Source of the DNA: Oscillospiraceae bacterium
GTDB lineage: Bacteria > Bacillota > Clostridia > Oscillospirales > Oscillospiraceae
Assembly (NCBI GenBank): GCA_024691985.1
Contig: JAILNC010000043.1
Coordinates: 1 to 50,220 of the forward strand
Length of the DNA: 50,220 nt
Direction of reading: 5' to 3'
Shown one piece after another: positions 24,260 to 32,664 of the stretch (position 1 is its first letter; each line of letters opens with the position of its first letter). The position numbers were made by a program, and so were the translations under genes. A model generated the notes under the pieces. That model saw only the letters and a list, made by a program, of their open reading frames with translations, was not told where the DNA came from and searched no databases.

Positions 24260-26008
24260 ATGAAACATCTCATGTCCGGCAACGAGGCGATCGCGCGCGG
24301 CGTATACGAAGCGGGCGCGCTGGTCTGCTCAGCCTATCCCGGCACGCCCAGCACAGAGATCTTTGAAGACCTTCCCCAGTACAGCAGCGAGCTGTACTGC
24401 GAGTGGGCGCCCAACGAAAAGGTCGCCACCGAGGTCGCCTACGGTGCGAGCATCGCCGGAGCCAGAAGCTTCACGGCGATGAAGCACGTCGGTCTCAACG
24501 TCGCGTCCGACCCCGTGTACACCGCGGCCTACAACGGCGTGCGCGGCGGTTTCGTGATCGTGTCCGCCGACGACCCCAGCATGCACTCCTCCCAGAACGA
24601 GCAGGACAACCGCTGGGTGGCCAAGCACGCGAAGATCGCCTGCATCGAGCCCTCGGACTCGCAGGAGTGCAAGGACTTCGCCAAGGCCGCCTTCGAGATC
24701 TCCGAGCGCTTCGACATGCCGGTGCTCCTGCGCACCACGACGCGTGTGTCCCACTCCAAGAGCCTGGTCGAGTTCGGCGAGCGCGAGGAGCACATGCCCG
24801 AGGACTACAAAAAGGACGCGGGCAAATTCATGTGCACGCCCGCCAACGCCTACAAGAACCATCCCAAGGTGGAGAAGAACCTGGCGGCGTTGGCGGAGTA
24901 CGGCAACAGCTGCGCGCTGAACAAGGTGGAGATGGGCGACGGAAAGCTCGGCGTCATCACGGCGGGCATCTCCTATGAGTATGCCAAGGACGCCTTCCCG
25001 GAGGGGACCTCCTTCCTCAAGCTCGGCCTGACCTATCCCCTGCCGATGAAGCTGATCCGCGACTTTGCCGCGAAGGTGGAAAAGCTCTACGTCATCGAGG
25101 AGCTCGACCCCTTCATGGAGGAGCAGATCAAGGCCGCCGGCGTCGACTGCGTCGGCAAGGAGCTGGTGAGCCCCATGTACGAGCTCAACCCCCAGCTTCT
25201 GAAGGAGCAGGTCTTCGGCGAGAAGCCCGTCACGGTCGACGTGGGCGTCAAGGCGGTCTCCCGTCCGCCCGCCCTCTGCCCGGGCTGTCCGCATCGCGGC
25301 TTCTTCTACACCATGTCCAAGCATAAGGACTACGTCGTGGCGGGTGACATCGGCTGCTACACCCTCGGCGGCTCGGCCCCGCTCAGCGCCTCCGACACCT
25401 GCGTCTGCATGGGCGGCGGCTTCTCGGTCGCCGCGGGCCTGGCGAAGGCCTTCGCGGCCTCGGGCCAGAAGAAGACCGTCTTCGGCGTCGTGGGCGACTC
25501 CACCTTCTTCCACAGCGGCATGACCGGCGCGGTGGAGATCCTCTACAACAACGCCGACGTCATCCCCGTCGTGCTCGACAACCACATCACCGGCATGACC
25601 GGCCATCAGGACAACCCGGGCAGTGGCTACAACCTGCGCGGCGAGGTCGCGGCCGAGGTCAAGATCGAGGATGTACTGCGCGCCTACGGCTTCCGCGACG
25701 TGATCATCGTGGACCCGCAGGATCTCAAGGCCATGCAGAAGGCCGTGGACGACGCGCTGGCGTCGAACGAGCGCGCGGCCATCGTCTGCCGCCGCCCCTG
25801 CCTGCTCATCAAGCGCATCAAGCACGACAAGGGCCTGTGCGTCGTGGATACGGACAAGTGCATCGGCTGCAAGAGCTGTCTGAGAGTCGGCTGCCCGGCC
25901 GTGATGGTAAAGAACAAAAAGGCGTTCATCGACCCCAACCAGTGCGTCGGCTGCACGGTCTGCGCACAGGTGTGCCCGAAGGGCGCGATCAGCAGAAAGG
26001 AGAGCTGA
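24260..26008 (+). CDS. iorA: Indolepyruvate ferredoxin oxidoreductase, alpha subunit
   Basis: A 582-residue subunit with fused domains: pyrimidine-binding domain (from residue 1, LMSGNEAIARGVYEAG and YPGTPSTE), a central domain, a TPP-binding domain (about 355-500, GDIGCYTLG, then FGVVGDSTFFHSGM and NNADVIPVVLDN), and a C-terminal ferredoxin domain with two [4Fe-4S] motifs, CIGCKSCLRVGCP and CVGCTVCAQVCP. It oxidatively decarboxylates aryl-pyruvates (from Trp, Phe, Tyr) to aryl-acetyl-CoA, reducing ferredoxin. Oxygen-sensitive, cytosolic. The beta gene follows after one base. The exact keto acid cannot be read from the sequence; branched-chain substrates cannot be excluded. Confidence 0.93.
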   Translation: MKHLMSGNEAIARGVYEAGALVCSAYPGTPSTEIFEDLPQYSSELYCEWAPNEKVATEVAYGASIAGARSFTAMKHVGLNVASDPVYTAAYNGVRGGFVIVSADDPSMHSSQNEQDNRWVAKHAKIACIEPSDSQECKDFAKAAFEISERFDMPVLLRTTTRVSHSKSLVEFGEREEHMPEDYKKDAGKFMCTPANAYKNHPKVEKNLAALAEYGNSCALNKVEMGDGKLGVITAGISYEYAKDAFPEGTSFLKLGLTYPLPMKLIRDFAAKVEKLYVIEELDPFMEEQIKAAGVDCVGKELVSPMYELNPQLLKEQVFGEKPVTVDVGVKAVSRPPALCPGCPHRGFFYTMSKHKDYVVAGDIGCYTLGGSAPLSASDTCVCMGGGFSVAAGLAKAFAASGQKKTVFGVVGDSTFFHSGMTGAVEILYNNADVIPVVLDNHITGMTGHQDNPGSGYNLRGEVAAEVKIEDVLRAYGFRDVIIVDPQDLKAMQKAVDDALASNERAAIVCRRPCLLIKRIKHDKGLCVVDTDKCIGCKSCLRVGCPAVMVKNKKAFIDPNQCVGCTVCAQVCPKGAISRKES

Positions 26009-26009
26009 G

Positions 26010-26582
26010 ATGGAAAGCAAAAGTGTTCTTCTTGTCGGCGTCGGCGGTCAGGGCGCGATCCTGACTGCGAAGATCCTGGTCAACGGCCTGATTTCCGCGG
26101 GCTATGACGTAAAAATGAGCGAGGTGCACGGCATGAGCCAGCGCGGCGGCAGCGTGTCGACGCAGGTGCACTTCGGCAAAAAGGTCAATTCTCCCGTGAT
26201 CGGCCTCGGCGCGGCGGACATCCTCGTGGCCTTTGAGAAAATGGAGGCCGTGCGCTACTCGCCCTATCTCAAGCCGGACGGCATCGCCGTCATCAACGAC
26301 TATGCCATGGAGTCCTCCACGACCGCGGCGGGCCTCGCCGTGTATCCCGAGGGCTGCGTGGAGGCCATGCAGGAGCACTTCACCTGCCATGTGCTGAATG
26401 CGCAGGCGATCGCCGCCTCGCTCGGCAATGTCAAGTGCATGAACGTCGTCCTCTTTGGCAGCATGGTCAAGGCCCTCGGCATGACCGACATCGACTGGGA
26501 GGCGGTCATCGCGGAGACCGTTCCGCCCAAATTCCGGGAGCTGAATCTGAAAGCCTACCGCGCGGGATACGACGCGGTCTGA
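26010..26582 (+). CDS. iorB: Indolepyruvate ferredoxin oxidoreductase, beta subunit
   Basis: A 190-residue gamma-type domain subunit of 2-oxoacid:ferredoxin oxidoreductase. The hallmarks are LLVGVGGQGAILTAKIL at the N-terminus and SEVHGMSQRGGSVSTQVHFG, then NAQAIAASLGNVKCMNVVLFG. It pairs with IorA to complete the enzyme and shapes the CoA site. One base after the iorA stop and seven bases before the CoA-transferase gene, so the three are tightly coupled. GGAGAG site before ATG. Confidence 0.93.
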   Translation: MESKSVLLVGVGGQGAILTAKILVNGLISAGYDVKMSEVHGMSQRGGSVSTQVHFGKKVNSPVIGLGAADILVAFEKMEAVRYSPYLKPDGIAVINDYAMESSTTAAGLAVYPEGCVEAMQEHFTCHVLNAQAIAASLGNVKCMNVVLFGSMVKALGMTDIDWEAVIAETVPPKFRELNLKAYRAGYDAV

Positions 26583-26589
26583 GCTGCCT

Positions 26590-27909
26590 ATGTCCTTCTA
26601 CGACGAGTACCGGAGCAAGCTCCGCAGCCCGGAGGAGGCCGTCAAAATCGTCAGGGACGGCGACTGGGTGGACTACATCTCCAACGTCGGTTTCCCGAGT
26701 CTGCTGGACGCCGCCCTTGCGAAACGGCGGGACGAGCTGCACGGCGTCAGGGTTCAGGGCAACCTGATGTTCGGCCCGATGCAGGTGGTGGAGTGCGACC
26801 CGAGCCGGGAGCATTTCCACTACAACAGCTGGCACCTGTCCGCCTACGAGCGCAAACTCTGCGACCGGGGGCTGTGCAGCTTCTCGCCGATGCTCTTCCG
26901 CAACCTTGTCTGGTATTACCAGAATTTCCTGCATGTCAACGTTGCGATGATGTGCGTCACGCCCATGGACCGGCACGGGTATTTCAATCTCTCCTGCGCG
27001 ACGGGTATGGGTCTCGGCATCCTGCGTTCGGCCGACGTCGTCATTCTGGAGGTCAACGAGCGTCTGCCGCGCATCTGCGGCGGCTTTGACGAGGTCGTCC
27101 ACATCTCCGAGGTCGACTTCGTCGTGGAGGGGGAGCATCCGCCCCTGCCGCAGTTCCCGCTCCAGACGCCCACCGCGGAGGACATCGCTATCGCGCAGCT
27201 GCTGATCCCGCATATCCGGAGCGGCGCAACGCTGCAGCTCGGCATCGGCGCGATGCCGAACGTGGTCGGCGCCGTACTGGCCGAGTCTGACGTGAAGGAT
27301 CTGGGCATGCATACGGAGCTGTGCGGCGACGCCTACTATCGGCTCTACAAGGCCGGAAAGCTCACGAACCGGCGCAAGAGCTTCCAGCGCGACAAAGGGG
27401 CGACGGGTCTGGTATTCGGCACGCAGGAGCTGTACGACTGGGTCGCCGACAATCCCGGCGTCATCGCCGAGCCGCTGTCCTTCCTGAACGATCCGGCCGT
27501 GATCGCGAAAAACGACAATATGATCTCCGTCAACAACTGCATCGCCGTGGACCTCTACGGCCAGATCTACGCGGAGACCGCGGGGATGCGCCAGATCAGC
27601 GGGACGGGCGGCCAGCTCGACTACCTGACGGGCACGGTCGGATCGAAAGGCGGCAAGGCCTTCATCTGCATGACCTCCTCTTTCGTCGACAGGGACGGCG
27701 TCCGCCATTCCCGCATCTTGCCCGAGCCAACCGGCGGCATCGTGACCGACCCGCGCAGCCAGGCCTTCTGGATCGTGACGGAGTTCGGCGCGGTCAATCT
27801 GGCCGGGTGCGCCACCTGGGAGCGTGCGCAGAGGCTGGTCTCCGTCGCGCACCCCGACTTCCGCGAGGAGCTGATCCGAGCGGCGGAAAAACAGAGAATC
27901 TGGAAATAA
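26590..27909 (+). CDS. Acetyl-CoA hydrolase/CoA-transferase family protein (4-hydroxybutyrate/butyryl-CoA transferase type)
   Basis: A 439-residue family I-type CoA-transferase. The glycine-rich loop GTGGQLDYLTG, the catalytic-Glu region LGMHTELCGDAYY and LQLGIGAMPNVV are as in 4-hydroxybutyrate and butyryl-CoA:acetate CoA-transferases. In this operon it would swap CoA from the acyl-CoA made by IorAB to acetate or another acid, giving free aryl- or alkyl-acid and acetyl-CoA, which yields ATP through acetate kinase. This specificity is inferred from context; a butyrate role elsewhere in the cell is the main alternative. The ribosome site overlaps the iorB end. Confidence 0.88.
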   Translation: MSFYDEYRSKLRSPEEAVKIVRDGDWVDYISNVGFPSLLDAALAKRRDELHGVRVQGNLMFGPMQVVECDPSREHFHYNSWHLSAYERKLCDRGLCSFSPMLFRNLVWYYQNFLHVNVAMMCVTPMDRHGYFNLSCATGMGLGILRSADVVILEVNERLPRICGGFDEVVHISEVDFVVEGEHPPLPQFPLQTPTAEDIAIAQLLIPHIRSGATLQLGIGAMPNVVGAVLAESDVKDLGMHTELCGDAYYRLYKAGKLTNRRKSFQRDKGATGLVFGTQELYDWVADNPGVIAEPLSFLNDPAVIAKNDNMISVNNCIAVDLYGQIYAETAGMRQISGTGGQLDYLTGTVGSKGGKAFICMTSSFVDRDGVRHSRILPEPTGGIVTDPRSQAFWIVTEFGAVNLAGCATWERAQRLVSVAHPDFREELIRAAEKQRIWK

Positions 27910-27948
27910 GATAATACAGGAACACAGAAACAGGAGGTAAAAAAAACC

Positions 27949-29127
27949 ATGCTCAATCAAACCATGCTCGCCCTCGGAACGAAGCGCTCCTGCATCCGGG
28001 AGCTGTTTGAGTACGGACTCAAGCAGGCCGCGATCGTCGGGAAGGAGAACGTCTACGACTATTCTCTCGGCAACCCCTCCATCCCCGCTCCGCCGGAGGT
28101 CAACGAGACCTTTGTCAGAGTGGTCAAGGAGATGGACAGCCTCGCAGTCCACGGCTACACGCCGGCCCCCGGCGCGGCAGAACCCAGGAAGGCGATCGCG
28201 GACAATCTGAACACCCGTTTTGGGACCGCTATCCGCCCCGAAAACATCTTTATCACCTGCGGGTGCGCCCCGGCTCTGATTTCCGTGATTCGGGCGCTTG
28301 CCGTTCCGGACGCCGAGATCATCGCCTTCGCGCCTTTCTTCCCGGAATACAGGCCCTTCGTGGAGTCCAACGGCGTGCGCTTTGTTGAGATCCCGGCAGA
28401 CTACACCGCTTTCCAGATCAATCTGGAGGCGCTGGAGGCGCACATAACAAAGAATACCCAGGCTGTCATTATCAACACCCCGAACAACCCCTCCGGCGTT
28501 GTCTACAGCCGCGAGACGCTGACGAAGCTGGCCGCGCTGCTGGACAGGAAGGGCAAGGAGATCGGCCACGCCATCTACGTCATCGCCGACGAGCCCTACC
28601 GCGAGCTGGTCTACGACGGCGTCGAGGTGCCCTTCATCCCGACGATCTATGCGAACACCATCGTGTGCTACTCCTGGTCCAAGTCTCTCTCCCTCCCGGG
28701 CGAGCGTATCGGCTATGTCTGCGTGCCGGATGAGGCAGAGGACAGCGCCAATGTCTTTGCGGCCATCGCCGGGGCTGCCCGCATCTGCGGCCACACCTGC
28801 GCGCCGTCGCTGCAGCAGCGGGTGGCTACCCTGTGCATCAACTGCCCGCCGGATCTGAAAGCCTATGACGAGAACCGCAAGCTCCTGTACGACGCGCTGA
28901 GCTCCTACGGCTACGAGTGCGTCAAGCCCCAGGGCGCGTTCTACATGTTCGTCAAGGCGCCGGGCGGGGACGCCCAGGCCTTCTCGGACAAGGCGAAGGC
29001 GAAGAATCTGCTGATCGTGCCCGGCGGCGATTTCGGCTGCCCGGACTACTTCCGCATCTGCACCTGCGTGTCAAAGGACATGATCCTGCGCAGCCTGCCC
29101 ACCTTTGAGGCCCTTGTGAAGGAGTAA
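27949..29127 (+). CDS. Class I/II PLP-dependent aminotransferase
   Basis: A 392-residue fold-type I aminotransferase. Visible: substrate/PLP loop YSLGNPSIPAPPEV, NTPNNPSGVVYSRE (Asn near 179), the Asp-Tyr pair ADEPYRELVYDG, the PLP lysine in SWSKSLSLPGERIGY (about 240) and the carboxylate-binding Arg in YFRICTCVS. It would convert the amino acid to its 2-oxo acid for IorAB, with a keto acid as acceptor. It is the last gene, preceded by a strong AGGAGG site and followed by a strong terminator. The amino acid preference (aromatic or branched-chain) is not decided by sequence. Confidence 0.88.
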   Translation: MLNQTMLALGTKRSCIRELFEYGLKQAAIVGKENVYDYSLGNPSIPAPPEVNETFVRVVKEMDSLAVHGYTPAPGAAEPRKAIADNLNTRFGTAIRPENIFITCGCAPALISVIRALAVPDAEIIAFAPFFPEYRPFVESNGVRFVEIPADYTAFQINLEALEAHITKNTQAVIINTPNNPSGVVYSRETLTKLAALLDRKGKEIGHAIYVIADEPYRELVYDGVEVPFIPTIYANTIVCYSWSKSLSLPGERIGYVCVPDEAEDSANVFAAIAGAARICGHTCAPSLQQRVATLCINCPPDLKAYDENRKLLYDALSSYGYECVKPQGAFYMFVKAPGGDAQAFSDKAKAKNLLIVPGGDFGCPDYFRICTCVSKDMILRSLPTFEALVKE

Positions 29128-29160
29128 AAAGAGCTCTGATTTCCTCTCAATATTTCTTAA

Positions 29161-29210
29161 AAGCAGGAACTCCACCGGGTTTTTCCCGGTGGAGTTCCTG
29201 CTTTCTTTTA
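29161..29210. terminator. Strong bidirectional terminator ending the fermentation operon
   Basis: 19-bp perfect stem, arms 29161-29179 and 29185-29203, loop TTTTT, followed by CTTTT. It also serves the convergent glycosyltransferase gene. Confidence 0.92.
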
Positions 29211-30332
29211 TTTCTGGTCTCGAAAAACCCAGTTTTTTTGGATGAAATAACTGATGACGAACAGGATCAGCTCGATCACGATCTTGACCGCGGTCGCCAG
29301 CACGGGGTGGACGATGTCGAGCGCGTTGACGAGGGAGGTCAGACAAACCGTGGAGACCAGCGTCTGCGGCACGCAGAGGCAGTAGTACTTGCCGAGCGAG
29401 GCCCAGTGGTTCTCATTGGTGAGGAAGACGAAGCGGTCGTTCACCGTGAAGTTGAAGAGCGAAGACACCACACGCGCGCAGACCTGGGCCACGGGCGAGG
29501 CGTTGGCGAGCCTGGCGCCCAGCAGACTGAACAGAACCAGATAGAGCCCGTTGTCCAAAATCCAGGACAGGACCGCGCTCACCGCGTAGCGAAAGCCGGA
29601 GCCCGTGCAGAAGAAGCGGGCCATCACCCTGGTGATGCGCAGCGAGTCCTTGACCGGGTTGTAGTGCGAGCTGTAGTCCTCCGGGTCGTAGACGGTGGCG
29701 ATGGGCTGCTCCAGAAAGTCGATCCCCATGCGCTTCATGTGCAGCAGCATGTTCGTCTCATACTCGAAGCGCTCCCCCTCGATATCGCAGAAGGGCCCGA
29801 GATACTGCGCCGGGATGGCGCGCAGGCCCGTCTGTGTGTCGGAGAGGCGGATGCCGAAGATCAGCCGGAAGAAACGCGAGGTGGTCTTGTTGCCCGCCAC
29901 GGAGCGCGGCGGGATCCCGGGGAGGTTAAAGTCACGGCAGCCGAGGACGACCTTGTCGCCTGCCTCCAGCATCCTGTCGCCGCAGGCGACGATGTCCGGA
30001 AGCAGATGCTGCCCGTCCCCGTCGATGGTGATGACGCCCTTGAGCTCGGGAAGATTCTCCGCCACATAGGAGAACGCCGTCTTGAGCGCCCTTCCCTTGC
30101 CCATGTTGACCGGATGGGTCAGCACCGTGCAGCCGGGCTTTTCGGCCGCCTCCTCGAAAAAGCGTCTGGCTTCGGCGGAGCTGCCGTCGTCCACGATCAC
30201 GATATGGGCAAATCCCTCCCGCACGAGGCCGTCGACGACACGCGCAAATTTTTCATCGGGGTCCAGCGAAGGCAGCACAATGGCTGTGCTCCTGCGGCAG
30301 TCCGTCCCTGTTTCTGTACATGCGGATTCCAT
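29208..30332 (-). CDS. Fusion of GT2 glycosyltransferase and GtrA-like membrane domain
   Basis: A 374-residue fusion. The first 230 residues are a GT2 family domain (IVLPSLDPDEKFARVVDGL, VIVDDGSS, HPVNMGKGRALKTAF, the metal-binding TIDGDGQH and the DTQTGLRAIP acceptor loop), like dolichol/undecaprenyl-phosphate sugar transferases. The rest is a four-segment GtrA-like domain (FRYAVSAVLSWILDNGLYLVLF, FNFTVNDRFVF, FIQKNWVFRDQK). Together they likely load a sugar on undecaprenyl phosphate and help flip it. It is the last gene of a four-gene envelope operon; its ATG lies one base after the preceding stop. Confidence 0.88.
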   Translation of the reverse strand: MESACTETGTDCRRSTAIVLPSLDPDEKFARVVDGLVREGFAHIVIVDDGSSAEARRFFEEAAEKPGCTVLTHPVNMGKGRALKTAFSYVAENLPELKGVITIDGDGQHLLPDIVACGDRMLEAGDKVVLGCRDFNLPGIPPRSVAGNKTTSRFFRLIFGIRLSDTQTGLRAIPAQYLGPFCDIEGERFEYETNMLLHMKRMGIDFLEQPIATVYDPEDYSSHYNPVKDSLRITRVMARFFCTGSGFRYAVSAVLSWILDNGLYLVLFSLLGARLANASPVAQVCARVVSSLFNFTVNDRFVFLTNENHWASLGKYYCLCVPQTLVSTVCLTSLVNALDIVHPVLATAVKIVIELILFVISYFIQKNWVFRDQK

Positions 30333-30333
30333 C

Positions 30334-31470
30334 TCAGTAAAGCTCCACACCCTCGGCCAGGAGACGCTCGCCGTCGTCGTAGACCAGAATCTTCAAGTTG
30401 CTGGTGCTGGTCTGATCGCCCTTGCCGTAATAGTAGTAGCTGGCCGAAGCGGTCAGATCGACCTCCGAGAAGCCGTTCACAAGCTCGAGCACGGAGTTGA
30501 CAAAGACGCTGTCCACATTGATATAGGAGGTATGCGCCCAGCTCAGTCCGTCCAGCGCGTCGTACATGCGGTTATACAGCGTGCCGTCCTCCAGCATGTA
30601 GTTTTTCAGCTCCGCAAGGCGTACGCCGGGGTCGCCCGCGCCGGAGATATAGCTCAGATACGCCGTGGCGAAGGGGACGGCGAAATCCGTATAGCGCGCC
30701 AGCTCGTCTCCGGAGACATAGGTCGTGAACTGTTCGTCCCCCTGATTCGGGTCGATGACGGTCGGCTGCCCGTCCCCGTCGCGGATCTCGGTCTGCGCTT
30801 CGCCGATGATATGGTCGAAGCGGTAGGTCACCTTGGTGGGCAGGCCGTTCCAGTAGCTGTAGTATTCCTTGTTGATGTTGTCATAGGGGATGCCCTTTTC
30901 GACGATGTATTCGCTGCCGAGCTGGACGCCGTTGACAAATACCTGATAATTGAACGGGACCGTGACCTCCACCGAATTGTAGAGAGCGTTGAAGTCAAAG
31001 CTGTCCCCCGTGACCTTCCAGGGATAGAGGTTCCACTTGAGCCAGGACCAGGGCTTCTGCGTGGTGTCGATCCGGCTGCGGTAGCTGGTATCCTCCTCGA
31101 TCGTGACCGTGCCGATCTCCCTGCCGCCGCAGCGAAGACTGTAGACGCTCATGGTCTCGCTGCCGCCCTTGCGCACGGCGGTAACGCCGCTGGAGAGCTT
31201 GTCCTGCACGAAGGCCTTGATCTCCTCGTCCGTCTGGGCCTCATGGGGCATGGCCGCGACCGCCTCCGCGATCCCGTCGCTCCAGCGCTCTCGGTTGAGC
31301 TCTTCCAGATAATCGTCGATCGCATGATACGATCTGGTATATTCGTACTCCTCGGCATAGGTCCAGACCATGAGCAGCCCGTATGCGGCGGCGGCCAGGA
31401 GCGCTATCGCGAACAGGACCAGAAAAAACGTATAAAGTGCGGCGCGGCGTCTTCTCTTTCTCGCCATCAT
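30334..31470 (-). CDS. Membrane-anchored extracytoplasmic protein of unknown function (paralog B)
   Basis: A 378-residue protein with a basic N-terminus, one membrane segment (about residues 12-36) and a large outside domain. I do not recognise the family. It is a clear paralog of the adjacent upstream gene: both share GIAEAVAAMPHE-type, FDFNxLYxSVEV, NGVxLGxEYI, LPTKVxYRFD, EIRDxDG, DGLSWAHTS and the C-terminal LELY-like end. Its C-terminal half is rich in Tyr. It lies between its paralog and the GT2-GtrA gene, suggesting a role in assembly or recognition of a cell-surface glycan. ATG follows GAGAGGG. Confidence 0.75.
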   Translation of the reverse strand: MMARKRRRRAALYTFFLVLFAIALLAAAAYGLLMVWTYAEEYEYTRSYHAIDDYLEELNRERWSDGIAEAVAAMPHEAQTDEEIKAFVQDKLSSGVTAVRKGGSETMSVYSLRCGGREIGTVTIEEDTSYRSRIDTTQKPWSWLKWNLYPWKVTGDSFDFNALYNSVEVTVPFNYQVFVNGVQLGSEYIVEKGIPYDNINKEYYSYWNGLPTKVTYRFDHIIGEAQTEIRDGDGQPTVIDPNQGDEQFTTYVSGDELARYTDFAVPFATAYLSYISGAGDPGVRLAELKNYMLEDGTLYNRMYDALDGLSWAHTSYINVDSVFVNSVLELVNGFSEVDLTASASYYYYGKGDQTSTSNLKILVYDDGERLLAEGVELY

Positions 31471-31509
31471 GTTTCCCTCTCTTTCCCCGCCGCAACCGGC
31501 GGGGCTTTC

Positions 31510-32643
31510 TCAATACAGTTCCAGGGCGATCGCCCTGACGTCGTCGTTTTTCTTTTCGACGAACACGCGCATATTGCTGACGTTCACTTCCTGCCCCTTG
31601 CCCATGGCGAAGGTGGTGGCCGTGGCCGTCATGTCGCAGACATAGAATCCGCCTCCCAGCGAGAGCGCCCCGTTCAGGCGGGAGGAATCGACGGTGATGG
31701 AGGAGGTGTGCGCCCAGCTCAGCCCGTCCAGCATGCCCTTCATACGCTGCTCCATCTCCGAATCGGGCTTCAGATAGGGCTCCAGCCTCTGGTAGGCGTA
31801 AGTCGAGTCGGAAACGCCGGCGGCATATTTCAGATAATTCGCCGTGAAGCCCGCGGTGAATTCCGCAAGGCGCGCAAGCTCCTCCTCGCTGCAGGGCTTG
31901 ATGAACTGGGAATCGTCCTTCCCCCGGTCGATGGAGAAGACTTCTCCGTCCTCGTCCCGGATCTCGGGCACGAGCCGCCCGATCACATTGTCGAAGCGAT
32001 AGCGCACCTTGGTGGGGAGATCCTCGCTGTACTTGTAGTAATCCGCCAGGGCCTGAAAGGGGATCCCCGTCTCCGTGATATACTCCTCCCCCAGTCTGAC
32101 GCCGTTGAGCCAGACGGAGAAGGTCTCCGGAACGACGACCTCCACGGAGCTGTACAGGCCGTTGAAGTCAAATTCCTCTTTCTCGACCTTCCAGGTCTTC
32201 AGGCTCCAGGGCAGGAGCGACCACGGGCGGCGCGAGATATCGATCCCGGGAACATGGTCGGGATCCTCGGCCAGCGTGACCGTGCCGAAGGCCTTGCCGT
32301 TGCAGCGGAGCGTATACACCGCGCGGCCGTCGCCGCCGCCCTTGCGGGCAAAGCTGACGCCGTCGCGCAGCAGCTCGCGGACATGCACGGCGACCTCCTC
32401 GTCGCTCTGGACCTCATGGGGCATGGCCGCAACGGTCTCCGCGATCCCCTCATCCCAGAGCTGCTCGCTCAGGTTGGCGACATAGATCTGCATGGCCCTC
32501 TCGGGACGGGACGCTTCATACTCCGCCGCGTACTCCCAGATCCGGCTCAAAGCGTAGATCGAGGCGGCGATCAGCGCGAGCCCCCACACATAGAGGCACG
32601 CCGCATAGATCAGCTTTCCCCGGCGTGTTTTCCTTCTTGCCAT
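31510..32643 (-). CDS. Membrane-anchored extracytoplasmic protein of unknown function (paralog A)
   Basis: A 377-residue protein with the same layout as the next gene: basic start, one membrane segment (about 10-33), then an outside domain of about 340 residues. Full-length similarity with paralog B shows a tandem duplication, with substantial divergence (roughly 40 percent identity by eye, not computed). Shared blocks include IAETVAAMPHEVQSDEE, FDFNGLYSSVEVVVP, LNGVRLGEEYI and GMLDGLSWAHTSSITVDS. It has a strong GAGGAG site and follows the phosphodiester glycosidase gene by 21 bases. Function unknown. Confidence 0.75.
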   Translation of the reverse strand: MARRKTRRGKLIYAACLYVWGLALIAASIYALSRIWEYAAEYEASRPERAMQIYVANLSEQLWDEGIAETVAAMPHEVQSDEEVAVHVRELLRDGVSFARKGGGDGRAVYTLRCNGKAFGTVTLAEDPDHVPGIDISRRPWSLLPWSLKTWKVEKEEFDFNGLYSSVEVVVPETFSVWLNGVRLGEEYITETGIPFQALADYYKYSEDLPTKVRYRFDNVIGRLVPEIRDEDGEVFSIDRGKDDSQFIKPCSEEELARLAEFTAGFTANYLKYAAGVSDSTYAYQRLEPYLKPDSEMEQRMKGMLDGLSWAHTSSITVDSSRLNGALSLGGGFYVCDMTATATTFAMGKGQEVNVSNMRVFVEKKNDDVRAIALELY

Positions 32644-32664
32644 ACGCTCTCCTCGAAACCGGGA

